DNA of 64,000 bases from Amycolatopsis decaplanina DSM 44594. GTDB lineage: Bacteria > Actinomycetota > Actinomycetes > Mycobacteriales > Pseudonocardiaceae. This document shows, one piece after another, positions 1 to 10,053 of this stretch. How positions within the stretch are numbered: position 1 is the first letter of the stretch; every line of letters starts with the position of its first letter. The notes beneath the pieces were generated by a model. It searched no databases, was not told where the DNA came from, and saw only the letters and a list, made by a program, of their open reading frames with translations. The position numbers and the translations under genes are program-made. The DNA lies in NCBI RefSeq assembly GCF_000342005.1, contig NZ_AOHO01000068.1, forward strand, positions 62,001 to 126,000, given 5' to 3'.

Positions 1-1105
1 GCGGCTGCTCCAGCGGGTGAACACCTCCGGCGCCGTTCCCTCGGCACTCCGTGAAACGCTGGGGATTGCGACGGCGCGGATCAAACTCTGGCTCGAACGG
101 GACCTCACCGCCGACGCGGGCCAGGTCGCCGCCCGCACGAAAGACCCCGAAGTGCTGGCGGAGATGCGCTGGCTGCTCGCCTTCTCGCGCGTCCTCCGTG
201 GCAATCCCGCTCAGGCCGTGGAGGGAGTCCAGGAGGCGCTCGGGGACGAGGACCTGCCTTCGGCTTGGCGTTCCCTGAACGAGGCCTTGCTGACCCGCGC
301 CCGGACCGGCGGCCGTCCGGGGGAAGGGAAACCCGCCGTCGAGTCGCGTCCGCCCCTGATCCCGCCACAGCGGACGATGCCGGCCCTCGACCCCGCGGAG
401 TCCTACTGGTTCGGCCGCTGGGACGCACCGCAGAAGGACCTCACACGTCGCCTTCGCAGCGGCATGACACTCGCACGGCACACCCTCGACCGGTCCCCGG
501 TCCTGCGGCGGCTCAGCGGGGTCGCCGCGGTGATCGCCGCCCACCGGGGCAGGCCGGACGACGCGCGCACGCACCTGATGTCCGTGTGGGCCTTGGCTCC
601 CGGCGGGGAGTTCGGTCAGGACGGTACGGACTTCATGCTGGGGGCCAACGCGATGCTCGCCGAGGCGGAGAATCAGCAGGCGGTCGCGTTCAACCTGTTG
701 TCGGGCCTGCTTGAGTTCGACGACGAGGCGGTGTGTCCTTGGCTACCTGGTCTGGTACGGATCGCGGTAGAGCTGGGCCAGTACGAGGACGCTGAACTCG
801 CGACGTCGCTGTGCGAACGCACGGCGGGGTACCAGGCGGACGCGCTCCGATGCCGGGCCATCCTCGTCGAGGACCCAATGCCCGCGTTCGAAGCGGCCGG
901 GTATCTGCGGACGGCGGGGAACCGCTTCGGCGAGGCGAAGGCCATGGAAGACGCAGCCGCTCTCCTCGTCCGGCAAGGCAAGACGGTCAAAGGCGAAGCG
1001 GCTTTGCGGGTCGCTTTGAACGGCTACGACGAACTCGGTGCGCTCGCCGACATCCGGAGGGCCAAGCAGCGATTCGCTCGCGGACGTGAGCGGGCGTGCC
1101 GATGA
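1..1105 (+). CDS. TPR-like regulator C-terminal part (5' end outside window)
   Basis: The frame is open to the left edge, so the GTG at 17 is probably internal and the true start lies upstream. The visible ~367 residues are alanine/leucine/arginine-rich helical repeats of the kind seen in the C-terminal halves of large AAA/LuxR-type (LAL) regulators, but no helix-turn-helix remains before the stop. The stop overlaps the ATG of the next regulator (ATGA at 1102-1105), so the two genes are probably co-translated. A signalling or regulatory scaffold role is inferred from this context only; no catalytic motif is visible. Confidence 0.6.
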   Translation, partial: RLLQRVNTSGAVPSALRETLGIATARIKLWLERDLTADAGQVAARTKDPEVLAEMRWLLAFSRVLRGNPAQAVEGVQEALGDEDLPSAWRSLNEALLTRARTGGRPGEGKPAVESRPPLIPPQRTMPALDPAESYWFGRWDAPQKDLTRRLRSGMTLARHTLDRSPVLRRLSGVAAVIAAHRGRPDDARTHLMSVWALAPGGEFGQDGTDFMLGANAMLAEAENQQAVAFNLLSGLLEFDDEAVCPWLPGLVRIAVELGQYEDAELATSLCERTAGYQADALRCRAILVEDPMPAFEAAGYLRTAGNRFGEAKAMEDAAALLVRQGKTVKGEAALRVALNGYDELGALADIRRAKQRFARGRERACR

Positions 1106-4100
1106 GCGAGAAGCTGTTCCGAGTCCAGGCTCTCGGCTCGTTGCGCGCGTGGCTCGGCGACACCGAACTGGAGCTGGGGCCCGCCCGCCAGCGCGCCGTT
1201 TTCGCCGCGCTGGCGACCAGGGCGGTCGCCCGGCCGATCACCAGGGCCGAGCTGATCCAGGCGGTCTGGGGCGACGCCGCACCGGCCAGCGCGAACGGCA
1301 GCGTGCACACCTACATCTCCGGCCTGCGCCGGATACTGGAACCGAGTCGGACCCGCTGGTCCACCGACGGCCTGCTGGTGTCGGACTCCGCCGGGTACCG
1401 GCTCCGGCTCGCCCCCGCCGCACTCGACATCGCCGAGTTCGACAGGCTCCGCGAAACGGCCCGCGCGCACTGGCACGAGAACGACGCCGCCCGCGCGGTC
1501 GAAACACTGGACAGCGCGCTGGCCCTGTGGAGCGGCGAAGCCCTGACAGGTGTCCCCGGCCCACACGCCGAGTCGTTGCGTTCCAGCTTGGCCGAACACC
1601 GGCTCGCGGCGCTCGAAATGCGGGCGGCCGGGCTGCTGGCCTTGGGCGCTCACGACGATCTCATCCCCGAGCTGACCGTCCTCGTGCGCGAGCACCCGCT
1701 GCGGGAAGCGCTGTGGCAGTCGCTGATGATCGCCCTGCACCGCGGCGGCCGGACCACCGAGGCACTGGACGCCTTCCGCACCGCCCGCCAGATCCTGCGT
1801 GACGAGCTGGGAGTCCAACCTGGACGGCAACTCGCCGAAACCCACCAGCGGATCCTCGTCAACGACCCGGGACTGGCCCCGGCCGCCGCGCGTGCCGCGG
1901 TCGTAGAGACGCTGTCGGTCCTCCCCGGCCCGATCGCTCACGCCCTCGAAGCCCGCCGCGAGACGTCGCCCGTATGCCACGGCCGCGAAGAAGAGGTCGC
2001 CCTTCTCCGGCGGCTGGCCGAAGACGTGCTGGGCGGGCGCGGCCGGACGGTGTGGATCGAGGGTGAGCCCGGCATCGGCAAGTCCGAAGTCCTCACCTGC
2101 GCACTCGCGGACATCGGCGAGCGCGGCTGCCATGTCGCTTGGGCGGCCGCCAGCGAACTGGAGCAGCTGTTCCCGCTGCAGGTGGTCCTGGAATGCCTTG
2201 GACTGGACGCGAAAGACACCGGGGCGGAGGCGTCGGGAAACGACACGGACCCGGTGGCCGCGACCGCGGACCGGATCCTCGCCCACGTCGACCGGCTGTG
2301 CGTCACCGCGCCGCTGGTGATGGTCATCGACGACCTCCAGTGGGCCGACGAGGCAAGCGTGCTCATGTGGAACCGGCTTTCCGCGGCCACACGGCAGCTT
2401 CCGCTGCTGCTGATCGCCGCGTCGCGCCCGGTGCCGCGACGGGAAGAGCTGGTTCAGGCACGTCAGGCGGCGGAGGCCCGCGGACTCGAATCGATTACGC
2501 TCGGCCCGCTCACCGTATCCGCCGCCGAGAACCTCTTGGGCGACCTGATCGGCGCCCGCCCCAGCGAGGAACTCCGCTCGCTCATCGTCAAGGCCGCGGG
2601 CAATCCGCTTTACCTCCGCGAGGTGACGGGTGCCTTGGTGCGCGAAGAGGCCCTCGAGATCGTGGACGGCACCGCCCAGGTTCGGGGCGGCACGGATCTG
2701 AAGGCGCCCGAATCGCTGCTCGACGCGGTCGCACGGACACTGGAGCTGCTGGGCGAACTTTCCCGGGAAACGGTCCGGCGCGCGGCGGTGCTGGGTATGG
2801 AGTTCGGCCTGGCGCAGGTGGCCGCCACGATGGGCAAGATGCCCTCGGAACTGCTCGGCGTCTTCGAAGAAGTGATGGAGCTGCGCATCATCGTGGACAC
2901 CGGGACGCAGCTGGCGTTCCGGCATCCGATGCTCCGCTGGGCTCTGTACAACGAAATCCCCGAGGACATCCGGGCCGAATGGCACCGCCGCGCCGCCGAG
3001 GCGCTGGCGGAAATCGGTTCGGGCGTCGAACACGTCGCCCAGCAACTCGTCGCCGTACCGGCGGCGGTCGACGGCTGGGTGATCGGCTGGCTGGCCGATC
3101 ATCACGAGTCCCTCGCCAACCGCGCCCCCTCGATCGCCGCCGTCCTCCTGCACCGGGTGCTGGACGAGTGCCCGGCGGACGACCCCCGGCGCGAAGTGCT
3201 GCTCGCCGCGTACGTCGTCGTTCTGTTCAGGCTCGATCAAGAGCCTTTCGATCTGGCGCGAGAAGCCATGCTCATCAGCCGTGACGCGGCCCGGGCGGCG
3301 GAGATGCGGCATCTCGCGGCGGCGATGGCGCACCGTCGTGGTGAGACGGAGACCGCGACGACCCTGTTGGAGCGTAACGATTCTCCGGAAACCCCGCCGA
3401 TCTGGCGGGAGCGGCGGCGGGCACTGTTGGCGAACTTCGCCCGCGGCACCCTCGACGATCTCGAAGAAGCCGCCCGAAAGGCCTTGCGGTCCTACCGCCA
3501 GGCGCTCGCGGTGGGCGAACCTTATCCGATCGGGCACGCACTGCAGACACTCTGGCTCGTCAAGTCGATCGAACGCGACCACGACACCGCGCTGCGCCAT
3601 GTCGAGCACGCCATCGAAGCCGTAGAAGGCCATCAAGAGCACGCGGGGTTCTACTTCGACCTGCTCGACAACCGCCTCTTCACCCTGCAGAACCTCGACC
3701 GGCTGGACGAGGCCCACGCGACACTGCGCACCGCCCGGCGAGTGGCGGCCAAGTACTCGCTTCCCCATGGACTCCAGGTCTCTTCTGCCGTGCACGACTA
3801 CTGGACCGGCGAATGGGATGGCGCGCTGGCGGAGCTCGACACCGTCACCGAAGACGGGCCGGCGATCACCTTCCACGGTCACCGCGAGCCAGGTCCGGCC
3901 GCGCTGCTGCTGCACGGCGTCGCCGGGTTGATCCACGGCCGCCGCGGCGAGACCGACGAAGCCGCCGCCCATCTTTACGCCGCCGAGGAGCACATCCCGG
4001 TCACCGGCTCCGAACGGGAGAGCTGCGACTTCCTCCTGGTCGCCCGCTCCCTGCAAGCCGAACAACGAGGTGACCTGGACCAGGCCGTTGCCCTCCTCAG

Positions 4101-4773
4101 TCCGGTCATGGATCCCACCTACGCCGCGATGATGCTGCGTCACCAATGGCTTCCCTGGCTTATCCGGCTGGCTCAAGCCCATGGCGACGAGGAAACCGCG
4201 GCCAAGGCCCTCGCGGTCTGCCGGGAAGAGGCGACGAAGGAGGTCACGCCCACGAGAGCGACCGCTGCCGCGCAGTGGTGCGCGGCCCTCGTCTCCGGCG
4301 ATCCGGACCCCCTGCTCCGGACGATCGACCACTACGACAAGGTCGGCCGTCGGATGGAGCTGGCCTCGGCGCTGGGCGATGCCGCCGTCCTGCTCGCCGA
4401 GCGGGGGAGGCGGGAAGAGGCACAGGCCGCGGCGGATGACGCTGTCGCCGGGCTGGACCGGTTTGGCGCGCAGTGGGACGCCGGGGCGCTCGAACAACGA
4501 TTGCGGAAATACGGCATCACGCCAGGACGGCCGAACCGAGCCGTCTCGGCCGCGGGCTGGGCCTCGTTGTCCGCGATGGAACGCGCGATCGCGACCTTGG
4601 CCGGCCAGGGCCGCTCCAATCCGGAGATCGCCACCGCGCTGGCGCTCCCCCGCCGTACCGTGCAGGCACACGTCACCCGGGTGCTCGCCGAACTCGGCCT
4701 CGCCTCACGCAACGGGCTCGCCGACCTGCCCATGGACACACCGCTCAGACAGGTAGCCCGTTCTTCTCGATGA
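1102..4773 (+). CDS. SARP-LuxR hybrid transcriptional regulator with ATPase domain
   Basis: A protein of about 1,223 residues with three modules. The N-terminal OmpR-like winged helix (about 1-95) and bacterial transcriptional activator domain (about 100-245) define the SARP family. An AAA/STAND ATPase follows, with Walker A GEPGIGKS near residue 321 and Walker B VMVIDDLQWADE near 405. A long TPR-like region leads to a C-terminal LuxR helix-turn-helix (about 1153-1210; SNPEIATALALPRRTVQAH). The ATG at 1102 is preferred over the GTG at 1096 because it overlaps the upstream stop (ATGA). SARP-LAL hybrids usually activate secondary-metabolite genes; the target here is unknown. The 3' end overlaps the convergent glucosidase gene by 29 bp. 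Confidence 0.9.
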   Translation: MSEKLFRVQALGSLRAWLGDTELELGPARQRAVFAALATRAVARPITRAELIQAVWGDAAPASANGSVHTYISGLRRILEPSRTRWSTDGLLVSDSAGYRLRLAPAALDIAEFDRLRETARAHWHENDAARAVETLDSALALWSGEALTGVPGPHAESLRSSLAEHRLAALEMRAAGLLALGAHDDLIPELTVLVREHPLREALWQSLMIALHRGGRTTEALDAFRTARQILRDELGVQPGRQLAETHQRILVNDPGLAPAAARAAVVETLSVLPGPIAHALEARRETSPVCHGREEEVALLRRLAEDVLGGRGRTVWIEGEPGIGKSEVLTCALADIGERGCHVAWAAASELEQLFPLQVVLECLGLDAKDTGAEASGNDTDPVAATADRILAHVDRLCVTAPLVMVIDDLQWADEASVLMWNRLSAATRQLPLLLIAASRPVPRREELVQARQAAEARGLESITLGPLTVSAAENLLGDLIGARPSEELRSLIVKAAGNPLYLREVTGALVREEALEIVDGTAQVRGGTDLKAPESLLDAVARTLELLGELSRETVRRAAVLGMEFGLAQVAATMGKMPSELLGVFEEVMELRIIVDTGTQLAFRHPMLRWALYNEIPEDIRAEWHRRAAEALAEIGSGVEHVAQQLVAVPAAVDGWVIGWLADHHESLANRAPSIAAVLLHRVLDECPADDPRREVLLAAYVVVLFRLDQEPFDLAREAMLISRDAARAAEMRHLAAAMAHRRGETETATTLLERNDSPETPPIWRERRRALLANFARGTLDDLEEAARKALRSYRQALAVGEPYPIGHALQTLWLVKSIERDHDTALRHVEHAIEAVEGHQEHAGFYFDLLDNRLFTLQNLDRLDEAHATLRTARRVAAKYSLPHGLQVSSAVHDYWTGEWDGALAELDTVTEDGPAITFHGHREPGPAALLLHGVAGLIHGRRGETDEAAAHLYAAEEHIPVTGSERESCDFLLVARSLQAEQRGDLDQAVALLSPVMDPTYAAMMLRHQWLPWLIRLAQAHGDEETAAKALAVCREEATKEVTPTRATAAAQWCAALVSGDPDPLLRTIDHYDKVGRRMELASALGDAAVLLAERGRREEAQAAADDAVAGLDRFGAQWDAGALEQRLRKYGITPGRPNRAVSAAGWASLSAMERAIATLAGQGRSNPEIATALALPRRTVQAHVTRVLAELGLASRNGLADLPMDTPLRQVARSSR

Positions 4774-6133
4774 CGCGCGCGTAGTAACGGGCACTGTCCT
4801 TGACCGTGCGGCGCAGTCCGTCGGCGAAGTCGACCCTGACCAGGCCGAACCGCTGGGTGTATCCGAGCGACCATTCGAAGTTGTCCAGCAGCGACCAGAC
4901 GACGTAGCCGCGCACGTCCGCCCCCGAGTGGATCGCGGCGAGTATCGCGTGCAGATGCTCGTGGAGGTACCTTTCGCGCTCGCTGTCGTGGATCCGGCCG
5001 TCCTGCTCGACCTGGTCTTCGAAAGCCGCGCCGTTCTCCAGTACCTCCGTCGGCAGCCCGCCCGTGTGCTCGTGCAGCCAGACGAGGAGATCCGTCAGTG
5101 ACTCCGGCGCCTGCTCCCATCCGAACGACGTCAGCGGTCCTCGTGGCGGGGTCACGTCCATCCCGCGCAGGCCCGGCAGTCCGCAGTTGCTCACAGCCTC
5201 GGCGTCCTCCAACGGGATCACCCGCGCGGGTGCGTAATAGTTGACCCCGAGCCAGTCCATCGGCTGGGCGATCGTCTCGAGGTCACCGTCGTGGATGACC
5301 GACGTCCAGTCGCCGAGGTGCCGGATGTCGGCCAGGACGTCCTCCGGGTAGCCCCGGCCCAGGGCGGGGTCGAGGAAGAAGCGGTTGTGCAGGCCGCCGA
5401 ACTTGCGCCTGGCTTCGCGGTTCCGCTCGTCGTCGACGTCGGTGAGCGCCGGGGCGAAGTTCAGCGCCAGGCCGAACTCCTGTCCCTGCCTGGCGCCCGC
5501 GCGCAGCACTTGCATGGCGAGGCCGTGTCCGAGCATCAAGTGGTGAGCGGCCCGCATCGCGAGCACCTCGTCGGAGCGCCCGGGAGCGTGCACCCCAGTG
5601 CCGTACCCCAGGAACGCCGCGCAAAAGGGTTCATTGACCGTCGTCCAGTGATCGACCCGGTCGCCGAGCAACTCCTGGACCAATGCCGCGTAGTCGGCGA
5701 AGCGGTAAGCCGTGTCCCTGGCGGGCCAGCCACCTTCGTCCTCGAGCGCCTGCGGCAGATCCCAGTGGTAGAGCGTCACCGAAGGACTGATCCCGCGGTC
5801 CAGCAGTGCGTCCACCATGCGGTCGTAGAACGCGAGCCCGCGCACTTCCAGCGTGCGCCCGTCCGGCATCACGCGTGGCCACGAGACCGAAAACCGGTAA
5901 CCGGGGACGCCGAGCTGGGCGATCAGCGCGAAATCCTCCTCGTAGCGGTGGAAGTGATCGCAGGCCACGTCCGCGGTATGCCCGGAGTGGATCTTGCCTT
6001 CGACTCCTGTGAAGGTGTCCCAGACCGACCGGCCACGCCCGTCCTCGGCGACGCCTCCCTCGATCTGGAAGGCCGAAGTGCCCACCCCCCAGCGGAAACC
6101 GGGCGGGAAACGGTAGAGCTGCGCTTCGTTCAT
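4745..6133 (-). CDS. GH1 family beta-glucosidase
   Basis: Hydrolyses beta-glucosides, probably cytoplasmic because there is no signal peptide. The 462-residue protein begins with the GH1 signature FPPGFRWGVGTSAFQIEG and contains the acid/base motif TVNEPF and the nucleophile region EVLENGAAF (the usual TENG reads LENG, with the glutamate kept). Length fits the family. The start at 6133 has AGAGGAA five bases upstream; an in-frame start at 6172 would overlap the permease gene. It is the last gene of a sugar-uptake operon, 10 bp after the permease stop, so it probably cleaves the imported oligosaccharide. Confidence 0.93.
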   Translation of the reverse strand: MNEAQLYRFPPGFRWGVGTSAFQIEGGVAEDGRGRSVWDTFTGVEGKIHSGHTADVACDHFHRYEEDFALIAQLGVPGYRFSVSWPRVMPDGRTLEVRGLAFYDRMVDALLDRGISPSVTLYHWDLPQALEDEGGWPARDTAYRFADYAALVQELLGDRVDHWTTVNEPFCAAFLGYGTGVHAPGRSDEVLAMRAAHHLMLGHGLAMQVLRAGARQGQEFGLALNFAPALTDVDDERNREARRKFGGLHNRFFLDPALGRGYPEDVLADIRHLGDWTSVIHDGDLETIAQPMDWLGVNYYAPARVIPLEDAEAVSNCGLPGLRGMDVTPPRGPLTSFGWEQAPESLTDLLVWLHEHTGGLPTEVLENGAAFEDQVEQDGRIHDSERERYLHEHLHAILAAIHSGADVRGYVVWSLLDNFEWSLGYTQRFGLVRVDFADGLRRTVKDSARYYARVIEKNGLPV

Positions 6134-6143
6134 CAAGTTCCTC

Positions 6144-6986
6144 TCATCTCTTGAAATCTGCGCTCGGAACACCGCGAAGCGCTCCCTGGACCATGTGCCG
6201 CGCCACCAGGACGAACAGCACGATCACCGGGACCACCCCGAGCGTCGCTCCGGTGAGCATCAGCGCGTAGTCGGTGTAGTAACCGCTGGCGAGCGTCGAC
6301 AGCGCCACCTGGACGGTGGGGCTGTCATGCGGGTCCAGGACGACCAGCGGGAAGAAGAAGTCGTTCCAGGCCGCCATGAACGTGAGCATCGCCAGCACGG
6401 CCGCTTGCGGCCGGATCGCGGGCAACCCCACGTGCCAGTAGGCCCGCAATACGGAGCAACCGTCCATGGTGGCCGCGTCGAGCAGCTCACCGGGAATGGC
6501 CTCCTCACAGGCTTGACGCATCCAGAAGACGCTGAACGCGCTCACCAGGCCCGGGACGATCACCGCCGGTAGTTCGCCGTACCAGCCCAGGTCGCTCACC
6601 ACCATGTACAGCGGGACGATCCCCAGTTGTGAAGGCACCATCACGGTGCCGATCAAGACCAGGAACAAGGTGTCCCGTCCCCGGAACCGCAGTCTGGCGA
6701 AGGCGAACCCGGCGAGGCTGGCCAGCAGCACGTTGGACACCGTCACCGTGCCCGAGACGATCAGGGAGTTCTGCATGGCGAGCCAGAAATCGACCTTGTC
6801 GAAGACGTCTCGCACGTTGTCGAGAAGATGCCCGCCCGGTGTTAGCGGCGGAGTCCGCTGGGCGATCGCGGATCCGTCCCTCGTGGACACCACGAACGAC
6901 CAGTAGAGCGGGAAGACCGATCCGGTCACGACCGCCAGCAGCGCACCATAGACCAAGAAGCCGGGCCTGCGGCGTCGTTTCGCCAT
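6144..6986 (-). CDS. Carbohydrate ABC transporter permease (MalG type)
   Basis: Inner-membrane permease of 280 residues with about six hydrophobic segments and the EAA loop (DAATMDGCSVLRAYWHVGLP) that contacts the ATPase. The ATG shares one base with the stop of the preceding permease (TGATG), indicating coupled translation. No ATPase gene lies in the operon; in actinomycetes a shared MsiK-type ATPase commonly energises such transporters, which is family knowledge and not visible here. Confidence 0.93.
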   Translation of the reverse strand: MAKRRRRPGFLVYGALLAVVTGSVFPLYWSFVVSTRDGSAIAQRTPPLTPGGHLLDNVRDVFDKVDFWLAMQNSLIVSGTVTVSNVLLASLAGFAFARLRFRGRDTLFLVLIGTVMVPSQLGIVPLYMVVSDLGWYGELPAVIVPGLVSAFSVFWMRQACEEAIPGELLDAATMDGCSVLRAYWHVGLPAIRPQAAVLAMLTFMAAWNDFFFPLVVLDPHDSPTVQVALSTLASGYYTDYALMLTGATLGVVPVIVLFVLVARHMVQGALRGVPSADFKR

Positions 6987-7906
6987 CAGACCCTCCCGGG
7001 AATCCGGCGGGCGATGATGACACAGGCCGCCGCGAGCACCGCGCAGACGAGGAACACCACCCAGGCGATCGCGGCCGCGTAACCGGCGTCGAACTGCCCG
7101 AACCCTTTCTCGTACAGATACATGACGATGGTCTGGAACTGGCGGTCGTCCCCGCCGATACCCGCCACGCCGTTGGTGTCGAACAACTGCGGTTCGACGA
7201 ACAGTTGCATTCCACCGATGGCCGAGACCACCACGGTGAAGAGGATCGTCGGCCGGATCGACGGCAGCGTCACGGAGCAGAACTGACGCAGCCGGGAGGC
7301 ACCGTCGAGTTCCGCGGCTTCGTACAGTTCGGCGGGCACACTCTGCATCGCCGCCAGGTAGAGCAGCGCGTTGTAACCCGCCCAGCGCCAGACGACGATC
7401 AGCGCGATCGCCGCCTGCGCGGACCAGCCCTGGGCGTGCCAGTCGAGCGGTGGGACGCCCACGAGACCGAGCAGCCAGTTGATGACGCCGAAGTCACGCC
7501 CGAACAATTGGCCGAAGACCAGTGCCACCGCGGCGACCGAAACCACGTTCGGGAGCAGCACCGCCGACCGCCAGAAGGTCTTGGCGCGCAACGGGCGATC
7601 GAGCAGGGCCGCGATACCCAGCGCGAGCACGATCTGCGGCACCGTGGCGAGCAGCAGCAACGTGAGCGTGTTGCCGAGGGCGTTGTAGAACTTGGCGTCG
7701 CCGAACAGTGCGAAGTAGTTGTCCAGTCCGACGAAGCCTTCGTCGCCGTTGATCAACTGCCAGTCGTGCAGCGACACCCAAAGCGTGTAGAGCATCGGAA
7801 ACAGCCCGAACAACGCGAAGAGCGCGAAGAAGGGCATGACCATGAGGATCGGCGTGACCCGCCGGTCCCATCGAGTCGAGAACCGCCGGTCACGAAGCCG
7901 CGGCAC
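6986..7906 (-). CDS. Carbohydrate ABC transporter permease (MalF type)
   Basis: Partner permease of 306 residues with a hydrophobic first segment (PILMVMPFFALFALFGLFPM) and an EAA loop (EAAELDGASRLRQFCSVTLP). The GTG start at 7906 lies inside the end of the binding-protein gene (17-bp overlap), so the operon is tightly packed. It forms the heterodimeric channel with the MalG-type protein encoded next. Confidence 0.92.
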   Translation of the reverse strand: MPRLRDRRFSTRWDRRVTPILMVMPFFALFALFGLFPMLYTLWVSLHDWQLINGDEGFVGLDNYFALFGDAKFYNALGNTLTLLLLATVPQIVLALGIAALLDRPLRAKTFWRSAVLLPNVVSVAAVALVFGQLFGRDFGVINWLLGLVGVPPLDWHAQGWSAQAAIALIVVWRWAGYNALLYLAAMQSVPAELYEAAELDGASRLRQFCSVTLPSIRPTILFTVVVSAIGGMQLFVEPQLFDTNGVAGIGGDDRQFQTIVMYLYEKGFGQFDAGYAAAIAWVVFLVCAVLAAACVIIARRIPGRV

Positions 7907-9155
7907 GGGCTTCCGTGACCGCTTGATCCCAGGCCGCGTCGAGTGCCTGCTTACCCGATTCGACCCGGCCCAACGCGGTGCCGAACGTCGGGCGCACCTT
8001 GGCGTCCTTCAGGCCGCGGTAGTTGGGTTTCAGGCTGTCGGCCGACGCGGCGTAGATCCGGCCGATGGGCGCTCCGCTGAAGTACGGATCTGTCTTCCCG
8101 AGCACCTCCGGCGCACCGTAGGCGGCCGGCTCGCTGGGGAGGATGTTGGACTCGGTGAACAGCCGCACCTCCTGCGCCGGCTCGGTCAGCCACTTCGCCA
8201 GGTCGTAGGCCGCACGCTGATGCTTGCTCTGCGTGGGCACGGTCAGGAACGACCCACCGTTGTTGCCACCGCCGCCGGGCACCGCGGCGACATCCCATTT
8301 GCCCGCGTTCTCCGGGCCGCCCGCTTCCTGGATCTGGGTGAGCATCCACGCCGGGCAGGCGATAGTCGCGAAGGAGCCCTGCTTGATGGCGACGTTCCAC
8401 GGTTGGGTGAAGGGGGTCACCCGCGCGGTCTGTCCCTTCGCACCGATCTGCCCGGCGATCGTGAATGCCCGACGCAGGGCAGGGTTCCGGTCGGCGATGA
8501 AGGAGTCGTCCTTGGCGGAGAAGAAGTTCTCCGGCGACTGGTTCAGGATCGCGGTGTAGACGCCGCCGGCCGAGTCGGCGAACTTGGCCGAGGGAACCTT
8601 GCCCGAGAACAGATCCCCGGTCTTCGCATAGTCCTCCCACGTGGGCCACAACGCGGCTACCGCGGCCCGCTCGGTCGGCAGGCCGGCCTGGGCGAAGTAG
8701 TCCTTGCGGAAACACATGGCGAGCCCGCCCATGTCCGTGCCCAGCCCCATCACGGTGCCGCCACTGTTCGCCAGGCCCTGCTCCCACTTCCACTGCGGCC
8801 ACCTGTCGCGCAGGTTCGCGGCGCCGAAACCGTTGAGATCGACGAACTTGTCCGCCGACTGACGGAACTGCGGCATGTACTGCTCTTCGATCGCCACGAT
8901 GTCGGCCGCGCCGCGGCCCGCGGCCAGCTGGGTCGCGATGCCCTTGTGATGCGTTTCGAAATCGGCCACCCGGTTCTGGATCCGGATCCCGGGATGGGCC
9001 GCCTCGTACTCCTTGAGGAGCGAGCTGTAACCGAACTCGCCGAAGGTGGCGATGCTCAGCTCGATCCCCTCGTCGGCGGCCGGGGCGCACCCGGCACCCA
9101 CCACGCTCGCGAGGACAACGACCGCGAGAACACGCTTGCGCAAGCCGGAAATCAT
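7890..9155 (-). CDS. Sugar ABC transporter substrate-binding lipoprotein
   Basis: A 421-residue family-1 extracellular solute-binding protein. A lipoprotein signal peptide is clear: basic RKR, hydrophobic core, lipobox VGAGC with the acylated cysteine at residue 23. The mature part begins with the typical beta-strand LSIATFGEFG. It captures the sugar at the cell surface and delivers it to the two permeases downstream. The glucosidase at the operon end suggests a beta-glucoside ligand, which is inference. Confidence 0.92.
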   Translation of the reverse strand: MISGLRKRVLAVVVLASVVGAGCAPAADEGIELSIATFGEFGYSSLLKEYEAAHPGIRIQNRVADFETHHKGIATQLAAGRGAADIVAIEEQYMPQFRQSADKFVDLNGFGAANLRDRWPQWKWEQGLANSGGTVMGLGTDMGGLAMCFRKDYFAQAGLPTERAAVAALWPTWEDYAKTGDLFSGKVPSAKFADSAGGVYTAILNQSPENFFSAKDDSFIADRNPALRRAFTIAGQIGAKGQTARVTPFTQPWNVAIKQGSFATIACPAWMLTQIQEAGGPENAGKWDVAAVPGGGGNNGGSFLTVPTQSKHQRAAYDLAKWLTEPAQEVRLFTESNILPSEPAAYGAPEVLGKTDPYFSGAPIGRIYAASADSLKPNYRGLKDAKVRPTFGTALGRVESGKQALDAAWDQAVTEARAAAS

Positions 9156-9203
9156 TCCGGTCCTTCCCGTCAGGACGTCACCCGCGACGCCACCCGGAAC
9201 AGC

Positions 9204-9827
9204 TCAGATCACTCCGGCACGCATCGCGTAGGCGACCGCGTGCGGACGGTTTCGCAGATTCAGGCGGTTCGTCAGCCCGTAAATCACGTTCTTCACGGTC
9301 CGCTCCGAATAGCAGAGCTTGTCCGCGATATCGGAGGTGTCGTGGCCTTCGGCCATCAACCGCAGGACGTCGACTTCACGGGGCGTCAGGCCGGCGGTGT
9401 CCGGACCTCGCGGGTCGAGCGCGTCGCGCTGCAGCCGTCGCACGCCGTCGAGCAACTGTCCGAGCAGGTCCGCCGGCAGGAGACCACGATCGGGAACGAC
9501 GGACAGGATCGTCTCGACCAAGCGATCGCCGGAAGTCTGTGCACGGGCGAGCACGGCCACCACCCGGCACTCGACAGCGGTAAGGATGTCGTTTTCCCGC
9601 AGCTCGTTCGCGACAAGCACCTTTGAGACCCGTGCCGTGACGGGGTCGCTCCAGAGGTCGGCGACCGCCTGCTGGGTCATCCGGTCCCTGTGGACCACCA
9701 GGACGTCCCGCTCGGTCAACTCGTCGCGGTCGACGACCACCACCTCGGGGCGGCTTCGCAGATAGCTCGTCAGACCCACTTGCATGATCATGTCGGTCGC
9801 ATGTACCGCAACACGTACCGGTTCCAT
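9204..9827 (-). CDS. LuxR/NarL-type regulator with degenerate receiver
   Basis: About 207 residues. The C-terminal LuxR helix-turn-helix is clear (LTPREVDVLRLMAEGHDTSDIADKL, shown here in fragments: LTPREVDVLRLMAEG, then SERTVKNVIYGL). The N-terminal half resembles a receiver but lacks the acidic pair and a convincing phospho-acceptor aspartate, so it is probably not a classical phosphorylated response regulator. Two adjacent ATGs (9830, 9827) exist; AGGA fits 9827 slightly better. The gene lies 48 bp upstream of the binding-protein gene on the same strand, so it may regulate and share a transcript with the sugar operon. Confidence 0.82.
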   Translation of the reverse strand: MEPVRVAVHATDMIMQVGLTSYLRSRPEVVVVDRDELTERDVLVVHRDRMTQQAVADLWSDPVTARVSKVLVANELRENDILTAVECRVVAVLARAQTSGDRLVETILSVVPDRGLLPADLLGQLLDGVRRLQRDALDPRGPDTAGLTPREVDVLRLMAEGHDTSDIADKLCYSERTVKNVIYGLTNRLNLRNRPHAVAYAMRAGVI

Positions 9828-10053
9828 CATGTGTCCTTCCCGAGCTCCGTACCCAGTGAGTCATGAGGATGTGGAACCGGACTTCACGATCTCTCAACTC
9901 CCAGGCCAGGCAGCATGCCGCAGGCTCGGCCGAACCGTCGGTCGCCCTCCAACTCGACAGCCGCACGGAGCCGGATGTCACCTGACGTCCACGTGTCACT
10001 ACTCTAAGTAGATCACCTTCGTTGAGCGGCCGCTCCGTCGTCGCATCCGCTCT

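Noticed and set aside
1024-4671. Open frame of about 1,215 codons antisense to the SARP-LAL gene
   Set aside because: It mirrors the codon bias of the real gene, has no domain motifs and no ribosome site.
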